Notes: generated from the letters alone by a model not told the origin. Shown: positions 8,439 to 17,360, counted from the stretch's first letter. The stretch: 64,000 bases of DNA from Pelagibacterium lentulum (GCF_003992625.1 NZ_RZMW01000008.1:243307-307306); one strand, 5' to 3'. Numbers and translations are program-made.

Positions 8439-9587
8439 TTACTCGCCGAACCGAGTCCACTTGCTATCGTTCTGGCTCGACTTGACCGATGCCATGATGA
8501 ACTCCATTCCCTCAACACCATCATCAAGCGTTGGCAGCAATCCTTCGTAATCGGCCCCCTCCCCACGCACAATTGCCGCAAACTGACTATAGAGCGTTGC
8601 AAAGGCTTCCAGATAGCCTTCCGGATGCCCGGCGGGAATGCGCACGCCCATTGCATTGGCCGCGTTCCCATCGATGGCACCGCCGCGGGTAAGCAATTGC
8701 TTGGGCTTGCCGAACTCGGTGAACCACATGTAGTTGGGGTTATCCTGCCGCCATTCGATACCAGCCTTATCGCCATAGACACGCAGTTGCAGGCCGTTTT
8801 CACAGCCCACAGCCACCTGGCTGGCCCAAAGCATGCCTTTTGCGCCTCCTTCGAACCGCAGCATGATATGCACATTGTCATCGAGCTTGCGGCCGGGCAC
8901 GAACGCCGTCAAATCGGCTGAAACGGCTTCAGTTTTCAGGCCGGTCACATAGCGCGCCAGATTATAGGCATGTGTGCCGATATCGCCAATGCACCCCCCA
9001 GCCCCCGACCGGGCCGGATCGGTTCGCCAGGATGCCTGCTTGTTGTCGTCGTCGGTGGGTTCGGTCAACCAGTCCTGCGGATATTCGGCCTGCACAACAC
9101 GAATTTTTCCAAGAACGCCCGAAGCCACAAGTTCGCGTGCCTGCCGGATGAGTGGATAGCCTGTGTAGTTGTGGGTCAGCAGAAACTTCGCGCCGTTCTT
9201 TGGTTGTACTTTTTGCAAGGCATAGGCATCTTCGATGGTCGATGTCAGCGGTTTGTCGCAGATGACATGAATCCCGGCTTCCAGAAACGCCTTGGCCGGT
9301 CCGAAATGCATGTGATTGGGCGTGACGATGGAAACAGCCTCGATGCCATCCTCACGCGCGGCCTCGGCCCTGGCCATTTCTTCGTAGTCGGTATAGATTC
9401 TGTCATCTGCCAGTCCGAGATTTTTGCCGCTTTCCCTGGCGACTTCGGGCCGTGATGAAAGCGCGCCGGCAACCAGTTGAAAATCGCCATCGATGCGAGC
9501 TGCGACACGGTGGACATAGCCAATGAAGGCACCCGTTCCACCACCGACCATACCCAGCCGGATTGGCCGCTTTCCGTTCTCTGCCAT
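8439..9587 (-). CDS. Gfo/Idh/MocA-family NAD(P)-dependent oxidoreductase
   Basis: This is a 382-residue dehydrogenase of sugars or sugar derivatives. An N-terminal Rossmann fold (RLGMVGGGTGAFIG, residues 10-23) binds NAD(P). CDKPLT supplies the conserved Lys of the EKP-type motif, and GDIGTHAYNL gives the usual Asp and His. The C-terminal part is the alpha/beta substrate domain. AGGAG precedes the ATG. It is the last gene of the carbohydrate operon, 12 nt behind a TIM-barrel isomerase-like gene, which suggests oxidation of an imported sugar or its product. The substrate is not visible. Confidence 0.85.
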   Translation of the reverse strand: MAENGKRPIRLGMVGGGTGAFIGYVHRVAARIDGDFQLVAGALSSRPEVARESGKNLGLADDRIYTDYEEMARAEAAREDGIEAVSIVTPNHMHFGPAKAFLEAGIHVICDKPLTSTIEDAYALQKVQPKNGAKFLLTHNYTGYPLIRQARELVASGVLGKIRVVQAEYPQDWLTEPTDDDNKQASWRTDPARSGAGGCIGDIGTHAYNLARYVTGLKTEAVSADLTAFVPGRKLDDNVHIMLRFEGGAKGMLWASQVAVGCENGLQLRVYGDKAGIEWRQDNPNYMWFTEFGKPKQLLTRGGAIDGNAANAMGVRIPAGHPEGYLEAFATLYSQFAAIVRGEGADYEGLLPTLDDGVEGMEFIMASVKSSQNDSKWTRFGE

Positions 9588-9599
9588 TGTATTCTCCTC

Positions 9600-10655
9600 T
9601 TAGTCCAAACCAAGCATCTTTCGATTGGCTGCCTTATCCGTTCCGCCACTGGCGAAATCGTCAAAGGCATGCTCAGTGACGCGAATGATGTGATTTGCGA
9701 TGAACTCGGCGCCTTCTCTTGCTCCATCTTCAGGATGCTTGAGCGCGCATTCCCATTCGAGAACGGCCCAGCCTGCAAAATCGTTCGCTGCCAATTTTGA
9801 AAAAATTGCTGCAAAGTCCACCTGCCCATCGCCAAGCGAGCGAAAACGCCCTGCCCGATCCACCCAGCTTTGGAAACCGCCGTATACGCCTTGGCGTCCG
9901 GTCGGGTTAAACTCGGCATCCTTCACGTGGAAGGCTTTGATCCGATCTTTGTAAATATCGATGAAATCAAGATAATCGAGCTGCTGCAGGACGAAGTGGC
10001 TCGGATCGTAAAGCAGGTTGGCGCGGGCGTGATTGTTCACGCGCTCAAGGAACATTTCATAGCTGATCCCGTCATGCAGATCTTCGCCGGGATGGATCTC
10101 ATAGCACACATCAACACCCGCTTCGTCAAAAGCATTGAGGATGGGTGTCCAACGGCGCGCAAGCTCGTCAAAAGCCTCTTCGACCAAACCCGCAGGCCGC
10201 TGCGGCCAGGGATAGACATAAGGCCACGCCAAGGCGCCGGAGAATGTTGCGTGCTCGGTCAGCCCAAGATTCCGGGAAGCCTTTGCCGCATGCAGCAGCT
10301 GCTGCACCGCCCATTCCTGTCTCGCCTTGGGGTTGCCGCGCACTTCTGGAGCCGCAAAGCCGTCAAAGGCAGTATCATAGGCGGGATGAACCGCAACCAG
10401 TTGTCCCTGCAAATGTGTCGAGAGTTCTGTGATCGCTATGCCATGCTTGCCCGCAATGTCGCGTAATTCGTCGCAATAGTCTTTGGAATTGGCGGCTTTT
10501 TCCAGATCGATAAAGCCGGAAACCCAGCTTGGGATCTGCACGCCTTTGTACCCTAGCCCCGCCGCCCAGGCACAAATATTGTCCAGCGTGTCGAATGGCG
10601 CTTTGTCACCCGCAAACTGCGCAAGAAATATCGCTGGGCCTTTAAGTGTCCGCAT
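9600..10655 (-). CDS. Sugar phosphate isomerase/epimerase-like TIM-barrel enzyme
   Basis: This is a 351-residue protein of the xylose-isomerase-like AP endonuclease 2 superfamily. Metal-binding residues are seen in CYEIHPGED, LLYDPSHF, FHVKDAEF and AVLEWECAL, as expected for a metal-dependent isomerase, epimerase or lyase. The start at 10655 is decided by AGGAGG a few nt upstream; the longer frame from 10676 would place the ribosome site inside the gene. It is followed after 12 nt by a Gfo/Idh gene. A gap of about 200 nt separates it from the upstream Gfo/Idh gene, so a second promoter is possible. Confidence 0.82.
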   Translation of the reverse strand: MRTLKGPAIFLAQFAGDKAPFDTLDNICAWAAGLGYKGVQIPSWVSGFIDLEKAANSKDYCDELRDIAGKHGIAITELSTHLQGQLVAVHPAYDTAFDGFAAPEVRGNPKARQEWAVQQLLHAAKASRNLGLTEHATFSGALAWPYVYPWPQRPAGLVEEAFDELARRWTPILNAFDEAGVDVCYEIHPGEDLHDGISYEMFLERVNNHARANLLYDPSHFVLQQLDYLDFIDIYKDRIKAFHVKDAEFNPTGRQGVYGGFQSWVDRAGRFRSLGDGQVDFAAIFSKLAANDFAGWAVLEWECALKHPEDGAREGAEFIANHIIRVTEHAFDDFASGGTDKAANRKMLGLD

Positions 10656-10851
10656 AATCGCTCCTCCTGATTCCATTGGTCATCTAGACGGTTGTGCGAA
10701 ATCGCCCGCAAATAGATAGGTTCGCGTATGATGCACGTACGTCAGAATTCTTTACAACGATAATGCTGCACGGCAGCCTGTCAAGCTGATGACGACTCCA
10801 ATCCAGCGAACGGCGGCGCTCGAACTTTAGGCACCGCCGAGCGCATCTGCC

Positions 10852-11988
10852 CTATTTGAGAAGTGCCTGCGCCTTTTCAGGCCCCAGCGCTTCGGGGCGC
10901 TCACAAGTGGTCGTCAACTCGATAGCGTTGCCGGTTTCGCCTGACTTCAAGATAGAGGTCATGACGTCGACCCCATGCAGTGTCGCATCGAGCGAACAGC
11001 GCGGCTTTTTGCCCTCGCCTATCGCCTGCACCATGTCGGCCAAGCCAGCGGTACGATAGTTTGCAAACGGAGGGCCATTAGGCCGTTCCCAATTGGGCAC
11101 GCCGAGCGGGTGCGCCCAAGGCTCAACGATCTCGCGCTCGCCATCCCGGCGGGCAATTACCAGTTCACCGCCAAAAAAGTTCGGATCGGGGACATAGAGC
11201 GACGCATCGGTTCCATAAAGTTCCATATTGGCGTGCTGATGCGCCTGCACGTCCCAAGATGCGCCAAGCGTGATAATCGCGCCATTATGGAATTCCATTA
11301 CGGCGTGAATCGTTGTCGGCGTTTCCACCGTGACGAATTCGCCGCGACGCGGTTCGCTTGTGATTTCGCGCTTGTCGCGCGCGCTGCCACTAAAGGCTGT
11401 AACCCGCTTTACCGGTCCGACCAGATTAATGAGATTGGCAATGTAGTATGGTCCGATATCAAGAACCGGTCCGGCGCCCGGCTTGAAAAAGAAGTCAGGA
11501 TTGGGATGCCAATGCTCCATGCCATAACTCATGACATGACATGTGCCGGAGACGATTTTCCCAACGTGTCCATCGTCGATAATTGCCCGAGCCTGCTGAT
11601 GTGCACCACCGAGGAACGTGTCAGGTGCGCATCCTACTTCGACGCCATTTGATTTGGCGGCAGCACGAAGATCCTCACCTTCCTCGAGTGTCAAAACCAA
11701 TGGTTTTTCAGAATAAGCATGCTTGCCAGCGGAAACGATGTCCTTGGACACCCGATAATGAGCATCGGGGATTGTAAGATTCACAATGACGTCAATTTCG
11801 TCATTTGCCAGCATCTGGTCAGGTGTTAGTGCCAAAACGCCGAACTCATCAGCGCGCGCCTTGGCTGCTTCCGGCACGATGTCAGCGACCGCGCGTACTT
11901 CCAGCCCCTTAAACAAGGGCGCCAGCTTGAGATAAGCCGTAGAAATATTGCCCGCGCCGAGGATTCCGACGCCCATGGTCTTTGTCAT
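10852..11988 (-). CDS. Gfo/Idh/MocA-family oxidoreductase (second copy)
   Basis: This is a 378-residue NAD(P)-dependent dehydrogenase. It shows a Rossmann GILGAGNIS motif at residues 8-16, the conserved SEKPLVLT Lys motif and LDIGPYYIANL in the catalytic block. Here the residue where many family members have the catalytic His is Tyr, as in glucose-fructose-oxidoreductase-like members. It shares only the family fold with the enzyme at 8439-9587 and is unlikely to be a recent duplicate. It lies 12 nt after a TIM-barrel gene, repeating the isomerase/dehydrogenase pairing seen at the operon end. Confidence 0.85.
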   Translation of the reverse strand: MTKTMGVGILGAGNISTAYLKLAPLFKGLEVRAVADIVPEAAKARADEFGVLALTPDQMLANDEIDVIVNLTIPDAHYRVSKDIVSAGKHAYSEKPLVLTLEEGEDLRAAAKSNGVEVGCAPDTFLGGAHQQARAIIDDGHVGKIVSGTCHVMSYGMEHWHPNPDFFFKPGAGPVLDIGPYYIANLINLVGPVKRVTAFSGSARDKREITSEPRRGEFVTVETPTTIHAVMEFHNGAIITLGASWDVQAHQHANMELYGTDASLYVPDPNFFGGELVIARRDGEREIVEPWAHPLGVPNWERPNGPPFANYRTAGLADMVQAIGEGKKPRCSLDATLHGVDVMTSILKSGETGNAIELTTTCERPEALGPEKAQALLK

Positions 11989-12000
11989 TTTTCTTAAGTC

Positions 12001-12747
12001 CTAAAGATCTTTGACAGACTGGATCGAACGCGAAGCAAACCGTTCCAGATCTGAGGGGTTATCGTGCTCCATCACGAAATGGGTGGCTTTGGTCGTCGAT
12101 TTCAGCTTGGGCAGCAATTCACGCCAGTTCATAATGCCGTGCCCAACGTCCGCCCATCCATCTTCATCCTGCGCTTCGCCATTAGGAGCGAGGTCCTTGA
12201 CGTGAATGGCGGTAATGCGGTCGCCGTATTTTTCCACCCACTGCATGGGGTCGTGCTCGCCGCGCACCACCCATGCGACGTCCATTTCCCAGTCAATGTC
12301 CGGCGCGCCATCGAGAAGAATGTTCATCGGCAATGCGCCGCTCGCTGTCGGCCAGAACTCGAAGTGATGATTGTGCCAGCCAAATCGGTAGCCCTGCCCC
12401 TTGTAAAAGGCGCCCAACTCGGCAAGCTCATCTGCCAGTTTCTTCCAATCATCCTCAGGCTGTTCCCACAGTTCACGCGGGATCGCTGGACAAAACAGGC
12501 CCGTAATGCCGAGCGTATCGGCAGCCTTGCGCGCCTTGTCCTTATCCTTGAGCTGATCGAGCCCGAAATGGCCAGTCGGCATTGTCAATCCTGCCTTGTC
12601 CAACAAGGCTTTCAGTTCCTGCGCGTTGTCGTATAGCCCGCCAAAGCCTTCGACCTGTGCGTAGCCGTGCTTTTTCAGCAGGTCGATGACAAAGGACATC
12701 GGCGGGAAATTTCGGGCGCTATAAAGCTGGAATGAAAAATCGGTCAT
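12001..12747 (-). CDS. Sugar phosphate isomerase/epimerase-like TIM-barrel enzyme (second copy)
   Basis: This is a 248-residue protein of the AP endonuclease 2-like TIM-barrel superfamily. Candidate ligands are in GWHNHHFEF, WEMDVAWVVRG, AIHVKDLA and FVMEHDNPSD. The open frame runs on to 13053 inside the ATPase gene, but MTDFSFQLYSARNFPP at 12747 is the normal beginning of this family, so the longer version was dropped. It lies between the ABC ATPase (stop at 12761) and a Gfo/Idh gene, in the same operon. The reaction is unknown. Confidence 0.85.
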   Translation of the reverse strand: MTDFSFQLYSARNFPPMSFVIDLLKKHGYAQVEGFGGLYDNAQELKALLDKAGLTMPTGHFGLDQLKDKDKARKAADTLGITGLFCPAIPRELWEQPEDDWKKLADELAELGAFYKGQGYRFGWHNHHFEFWPTASGALPMNILLDGAPDIDWEMDVAWVVRGEHDPMQWVEKYGDRITAIHVKDLAPNGEAQDEDGWADVGHGIMNWRELLPKLKSTTKATHFVMEHDNPSDLERFASRSIQSVKDL

Positions 12748-12760
12748 AATAAATAGCCTG

Positions 12761-13843
12761 CTATATTCGTGTGCCTGACTGGGCATCAAAGATTGATGAG
12801 CGGATCGGATCAAAGCCAATCCGAATTTTTTGCCCTGTTTGAGGCGCGGTTTCACTGTTGGTGCGAAGCGTAAAGGTCTCGCCTGCCAATTTGGTCCAGG
12901 CGACCGTTTCCGCCCCCATAGGTTCCACAATCTCGATCTCGGCCTCGAACTGGCAAGGTTGGCTTTCAACACCCGGCCCGATAACCACATGTTCAGGGCG
13001 AACGCCAAGAATAACATCTTGCGCCGTTCCGCCTTGGCCCGTCTCGAACTCATATCGCGACACGTCGAAATTGTGGCCGCCTAGCGTCACAGTACCATTC
13101 TCAAACCGCCCATTGATGAAGTTCATCGAGGGTGATCCGATAAAGCCGGCAACGAACAAATTGACTGGCTTGTTATAAATGACGTTTGGTGCATCGAGTT
13201 GTTGAATGACGCCGCTTTTCATAATGGCGATACGATCGGCAAGCGTCATAGCTTCAATCTGGTCGTGTGTGACGTAGATCATGGTGTTCTTGAGACGCTG
13301 ATGCAGCCTTTTGATTTCCACCCGAAGGTCCGAGCGAAGCTTGGCATCGAGATTGGATAGCGGTTCGTCGAACAGGAAGACGTCGACATCGCGGACTAGC
13401 GCCCGGCCGATGGCTACACGCTGGCGTTGCCCGCCGGAAAGATTGGCGGGTTTACGGTCCAGCAGCGGCTCAATCTGAAGCATCTCCGACGCACGCGCGA
13501 TACGCTTGTCGATCTCTTCTTTCTTGAAGCCTGCAACCTGAAGGCCGAATGACAGATTCTTGCGGACGCTCATTTGCGGGTAGAGAGCATAGGACTGGAA
13601 GACCATTCCAATTCCACGATCCTTGGGCTCTTCCCAGGTGACGTTCTTGCCGGAAATGAAAATCTGCCCGTCGCTGACATCGAGAAGGCCGGCGATGCAA
13701 TTGAGCAGAGTGGACTTTCCGCAGCCGGACGGCCCCAGCAGCACCAGAAATTCTCCTGGTGCAATATCGAGGTTCATCGACTGGAGAACATTGACCGCAC
13801 CAAAGTTCAACGAGAGGTCTTTTACTGAAACGCTGTGTTCCAT
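12761..13843 (-). CDS. Carbohydrate ABC transporter ATP-binding protein (UgpC/MsmK type)
   Basis: This 360-residue ATPase energises the sugar importer. Walker A GPSGCGKS lies at residues 37-44, followed by the Q-loop in MVFQSYALYP, signature LSGGQRQR, Walker B VFLFDEPLSNLDAKLR and the H-loop VTHDQIEA. After residue 240 comes the OB-fold regulatory domain typical of MalK/UgpC. AAGGA precedes the ATG. It is 4 nt behind the inner permease gene. The substrate cannot be read from the ATPase, since proteins of this type often serve several importers. Confidence 0.93.
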   Translation of the reverse strand: MEHSVSVKDLSLNFGAVNVLQSMNLDIAPGEFLVLLGPSGCGKSTLLNCIAGLLDVSDGQIFISGKNVTWEEPKDRGIGMVFQSYALYPQMSVRKNLSFGLQVAGFKKEEIDKRIARASEMLQIEPLLDRKPANLSGGQRQRVAIGRALVRDVDVFLFDEPLSNLDAKLRSDLRVEIKRLHQRLKNTMIYVTHDQIEAMTLADRIAIMKSGVIQQLDAPNVIYNKPVNLFVAGFIGSPSMNFINGRFENGTVTLGGHNFDVSRYEFETGQGGTAQDVILGVRPEHVVIGPGVESQPCQFEAEIEIVEPMGAETVAWTKLAGETFTLRTNSETAPQTGQKIRIGFDPIRSSIFDAQSGTRI

Positions 13844-13847
13844 CTTT

Positions 13848-14774
13848 TTATCCTTTCACAGCACCGGCCGCGATGCCGCGGACAAACCATTTCCCGGAAA
13901 TGAAGTACACGGCCAGCGGGACGGCAGCAGCCAGAATGGTTGCAGCCATGTTGACGTTGTACTCACGGGTGCCGGTTGTTGTTGTAACGATGTTGTTGAG
14001 CTGAACGGTCATCGGCATGTTCTCACGCCCGGCAAACACAGTACCGAACAGGAAGTCGTTCCAGATACCCGTGACCTGCAGAATTACCGCTACGATGGCA
14101 ATGGGTACGGACATGGGCAACATGATCCTGAAAAAGATCTGCCAATATCCGGCGCCGTCGATGCGCGCCGCTTTGAACAATTCCTCCGGCAGCGACGCGA
14201 AGAAATTTCGGAAAAGCAGCGTCAGGATTGGCATGCCGAAGATGGTATGCACGATGATGATACCGGGAAGCGTCGCGAACAAGCCCATCTCACGCATGAA
14301 AATGATCAATGGATAGATGACGACCTGATACGGCACAAAGGCGCCAAACATCAGGATTCCGAAGAAAATCTCGGAACCCCTGAACTTCCAGTAACTCAGC
14401 GTATAGCCATTGATCGCAGCGATGGTTATCGAAACGATGACGCCAGGTACGGTAATCTTCACCGAGTTCCAGAACCCTGGGCTGATCCCGTTGCAGTCAC
14501 GGCCCGTACAGGCTGTAGCCCACGCTTTGATCCACGGCTCGAAAGTGAACTCGCGTGGCCAATTGAAAAGATAGCCTTCCCGGATTTCCGGCATCGTCTT
14601 GAAAGACGTGACCAACATTACCCATAAGGGCAACAGGAAATATATTGCCGAGATTACAAGAAACGCATAGACGCCAATGCGCGTTATGGTCAGCTTGCGG
14701 GGTTTCGGTCCGGCCGGTTCCACGACCACCTTCGCGCCCGCGGCAGGTTTTGTTGAAATTGCTGCACCACTCAT
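13848..14774 (-). CDS. Carbohydrate ABC transporter permease (MalG type)
   Basis: This inner-membrane channel subunit has 308 residues and about six hydrophobic segments. Its EAA loop (EELFKAARIDGAGYWQIFFRIMLP) contacts the ATPase. Residues 1-30 form a Pro/Lys-rich cytosolic tail, and the C-terminus KWFVRGIAAGAVKG is the usual end of MalG-like permeases. Its ATG overlaps the stop of the partner permease by 4 nt, implying coupled translation. Confidence 0.92.
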   Translation of the reverse strand: MSGAAISTKPAAGAKVVVEPAGPKPRKLTITRIGVYAFLVISAIYFLLPLWVMLVTSFKTMPEIREGYLFNWPREFTFEPWIKAWATACTGRDCNGISPGFWNSVKITVPGVIVSITIAAINGYTLSYWKFRGSEIFFGILMFGAFVPYQVVIYPLIIFMREMGLFATLPGIIIVHTIFGMPILTLLFRNFFASLPEELFKAARIDGAGYWQIFFRIMLPMSVPIAIVAVILQVTGIWNDFLFGTVFAGRENMPMTVQLNNIVTTTTGTREYNVNMAATILAAAVPLAVYFISGKWFVRGIAAGAVKG

Positions 14775-15709
14775 GACGCTTTAACTCCCTGAGCCTGCGG
14801 TAATGTAGCGACTGCCGCTCCAATGCCTGCCGCCCTGCGGCGACTCCTCCAGGCGAAATATTGCTGGATTGCGATCAGTACGATGATCGGCAAAAGCATC
14901 ATTGTTGCAGCGGCCATACCAAGGCCCACATTCGAACGCCCTGAAATATGCTGAATGACAAAAACCGCCGGCATCTGCGTGGAAATACCCGGCCCACCCT
15001 GGGTCATGGCGATAATGAGGTCGTAAACCCGGACCACCCCGACGCATTGCAATACGAAGGCGGTGATGAACGCGCCGCGCATCATCGGCAGCGTAATGAA
15101 CAGATAGGTCTTCCAAGTTGGAATTCCGTCAACTCTCGCCGCTTTCCAAACCTCCTCGTCAACGCCGCGCAGACCTGCGAGCAAAATGGCCATCGTGACG
15201 CCTACGCCGTTCCAGATCCCAGCGACAATAACGCCATAAATAGCGGTCGCTTCGTTGGTAAGCGGCGAAAACCGGAAATCGGTAAAGCCCATATTACGGA
15301 CGGCGGACTGGAAACCGAGATTGGGATCCATGATCCACTGCCAGACCAGGCCTGTGACCACCAGCGACATCGCGAAAGGATAAAGGAAGATGGTGCGGAA
15401 CGCGTCTTCCTGCTTGATGCGCTGATCCATGAATACGGCCAGCAGGTAGCCGAAAATCATGTTGAAGGCGATCGAGAAGAATCCGAACAGCCAGATATTT
15501 CGCACTGAAATCAGCCAGCGCGGTGTCTCCCACAGGCGCTCATACTGCGCAAAACCGATGAACTCGAAATTCGGAAGCAGTCTTGAATTGGTGAAAGAGA
15601 GAACAATTGAATAGATGATACAGATGACAAAGACACCAACAGCGGTTGCTATCATCGGCGTCAAGCCGATCAGCGCCATTGGATTTATCTTGATGCGACG
15701 CCTTGCCAT
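14771..15709 (-). CDS. Carbohydrate ABC transporter permease (MalF type)
   Basis: This is the partner channel subunit, with 312 residues, six or seven hydrophobic segments and an EAA loop (EVWKAARVDGIPTWKTYLFITLP). GAGGG precedes the ATG. It lies 116 nt downstream of the binding-protein gene and overlaps the second permease gene by 4 nt. The gene order binding protein, permease, permease, ATPase is standard for CUT1 sugar importers. Confidence 0.92.
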   Translation of the reverse strand: MARRRIKINPMALIGLTPMIATAVGVFVICIIYSIVLSFTNSRLLPNFEFIGFAQYERLWETPRWLISVRNIWLFGFFSIAFNMIFGYLLAVFMDQRIKQEDAFRTIFLYPFAMSLVVTGLVWQWIMDPNLGFQSAVRNMGFTDFRFSPLTNEATAIYGVIVAGIWNGVGVTMAILLAGLRGVDEEVWKAARVDGIPTWKTYLFITLPMMRGAFITAFVLQCVGVVRVYDLIIAMTQGGPGISTQMPAVFVIQHISGRSNVGLGMAAATMMLLPIIVLIAIQQYFAWRSRRRAAGIGAAVATLPQAQGVKAS

Positions 15710-15825
15710 TTCATGCCCTCGCGTTGCCGATAAGCTTGCGCCAGACTGGCCGAAGCTTACCTATTGGAAGAAGTGCCGGTGCGGCCGAAAATGCCGCACC
15801 GGCCTTGATATACGAAGTTGCACGA

Positions 15826-17076
15826 TTACTCGGCAGCAGTCGCAATGATGTTGGCAAAGCGCTCCTGGGCCTCTTCGATCGACATATCGCGATTGAACGA
15901 GAACTCTACCCAAAGGTCATTGAGGCGCTGAACGTCATCTTCCAGCATGTAGAACCCTGCGCCCTGGAACACACGATCCGGATTTGAGAGAATTTCCAGC
16001 CCTTTCCGCATGCAAGCATCGGCAAGCGAGAAATCAACGTCATCGCGTACAGGGAGCGAGCCCTTGGCATTGTTAAACAACGCCTGAACGCGTGGGTTGA
16101 CCATCATCGATGCCATTTCAAGCTGGGCGGCTTCGACTTCAGGATCGTTCTGCTTGGGGAAAAGGAAGATGTCGCCACCCGTATCGAGATACGGATCGTC
16201 GGACGGACCGGGAAGGCACTCATAATCGACACCAGCTTCAAGCCCAGCCAATGCGAACTCTCCGCGAGCCCAGTCGCCCATGATCTGCAAGGCGGCCTGG
16301 TCGGTGATCACGAGATTGGTGGTATCGTTCCAGTTGCGGTTAGCGGCACCGTCATCGATGGTGGCTGTCATTTCGCGCCAGATTTCGAGGCCGCGCGCAA
16401 CCTCTTCACTGCGTGCATAGTCGGCATCGCGGTCCCGATAAAGGCGCAGATGCCCTTCCAGACCCATAACGCTCATCAACGTAACGCCAAGCGCACCGTT
16501 GTGCTGCCACGGTTCACCGCCGATTGCGAGCGGGATAATGCCTGCTTCCTGAAGAGCAGGAATTGCAGCGACGAAGTCTTCCAGATTGGTCGGAACTTCC
16601 AGTCCTGCGGCCTCGAAGGCCGGAACTGACGCCCAGCCCCACTGCCAGGAATGAATATTGACCGGGACGCAGTAGATGCGGCCATCGAATTCACAAACGT
16701 CCAGAATCGCATCAGGACGAATAAAATCGCGCCAGCCTTCAGCTTCCGCCAGATCGGTCAGGTCAAGGAGCAGACCTGCTTCGGCGAGTTCTTCAAATTG
16801 GCGGGAGATATTGAACTGCGCGGCACCGGGGGCATCGCCGCCGAGAATGCGCTGCAAGGTTGCGGAACGAGATGCGTCACCGCCGGCAATAGCCGTATCG
16901 ATCCATGTATGGCCGGATTCAAGCGCTTCAAATTCTTCAGCAAAGACAGACACTGCGGCCTGTTCACCACCGGAAGTCCACCAGTGCATCACCTCGACAC
17001 TCGCAGCATTTGAAATTGCGGTTGAGCCAAGCAGTGCAGCAGCCGAGACGGCGCCCACCAAAACAAAACGATTCAT
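15826..17076 (-). CDS. Carbohydrate ABC transporter periplasmic binding protein
   Basis: This periplasmic receptor determines what the operon's importer takes up. The 416-residue family 1 extracellular binding protein begins with a signal peptide (VLVGAVSAAALLGSTAIS, cleavage near SNA) and then VEVMHWWTSGGEQAAV, the typical first strand of sugar binders. The SWQWGW stretch could stack against a sugar ring. Two consecutive ATGs (17079, 17076) follow GGGAGG; the second has the better spacing. It is the first gene of the operon and lies just below two palindromic operators. Confidence 0.92.
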   Translation of the reverse strand: MNRFVLVGAVSAAALLGSTAISNAASVEVMHWWTSGGEQAAVSVFAEEFEALESGHTWIDTAIAGGDASRSATLQRILGGDAPGAAQFNISRQFEELAEAGLLLDLTDLAEAEGWRDFIRPDAILDVCEFDGRIYCVPVNIHSWQWGWASVPAFEAAGLEVPTNLEDFVAAIPALQEAGIIPLAIGGEPWQHNGALGVTLMSVMGLEGHLRLYRDRDADYARSEEVARGLEIWREMTATIDDGAANRNWNDTTNLVITDQAALQIMGDWARGEFALAGLEAGVDYECLPGPSDDPYLDTGGDIFLFPKQNDPEVEAAQLEMASMMVNPRVQALFNNAKGSLPVRDDVDFSLADACMRKGLEILSNPDRVFQGAGFYMLEDDVQRLNDLWVEFSFNRDMSIEEAQERFANIIATAAE

Positions 17077-17166
17077 CATTTTCCTCCCAAAAGGTTGAGC
17101 GGGCCATCGCTGGCCCCATTTTCAATGATCGAACCGCCCTGATAGCGGCCTCCTCCGATCATAAAA

Positions 17167-17180
17167 TGTAATCGATTACA
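17167..17180. promoter_or_regulatory. LacI/GalR-type operator O1
   Basis: TGTAATCGATTACA is a perfect 14-bp palindrome with a central CG, the form bound by LacI-family repressors. It lies about 90 nt above the binding-protein start, in the presumed 5' leader of the sugar operon. No LacI-type regulator gene is in the window. Confidence 0.7.
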
Positions 17181-17200
17181 GTAAGCGCTATCCGCAGCTC

Positions 17201-17214
17201 TGCAATCGATTTCA
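17201..17214. promoter_or_regulatory. LacI/GalR-type operator O2
   Basis: TGCAATCGATTTCA matches O1 at 12 of 14 positions. Its centre is 34 bp from that of O1, about three helical turns. It falls close to the expected transcription start of the sugar operon, so a repressor bridging O1 and O2 is plausible. Confidence 0.55.
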
Positions 17215-17217
17215 TCA

Positions 17218-17246
17218 GCATCGGGCATCATGCGCTTTGCTGTCAA
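17218..17246 (-). promoter_or_regulatory. Candidate sigma-70 promoter of the sugar operon
   Basis: On the minus strand a perfect -35 TTGACA (17246-17241) is followed after 17 nt by a weak -10 CGATGC, or GATGCT with 18 nt. Transcription would start around 17211, inside O2. The weak -10 makes the assignment tentative. Confidence 0.45.
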
Positions 17247-17264
17247 GTGGTAATAATACAAAAG

Positions 17265-17328
17265 TATAATCCGCCCGCACAGCTCCCATGCTCACCGCCG
17301 GTGATGAGCAGATGCTTTTTGTTTTTTT
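17265..17328 (+). ncRNA. Possible short RNA ending in an intrinsic terminator
   Basis: On the plus strand a TATAAT -10-like box (17265-17270) is followed about 20 nt later by a bulged hairpin (arms 17289-17293/17306-17310 and ACC/GGT inside) and the tail CTTTTTGTTTTTTT. No plus-strand gene lies upstream to need this terminator. A transcript of roughly 50 nt is possible; a leftover terminator is the alternative. Confidence 0.3.
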
Positions 17329-17360
17329 CAACTCTCTACGGCTGCTTTAAGGAATTTCGC

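Noticed and set aside
7970..8881. A 303-codon minus-strand open frame
   Set aside because: It crosses DUF4394, the operon terminator and the Gfo/Idh gene in wrong frames, and has no family similarity.
13623..14627. A 334-codon plus-strand open frame
   Set aside because: It is antisense to the sugar ABC permease and ATPase genes, and its translation is rich in His/Asp/Arg without recognisable motifs.
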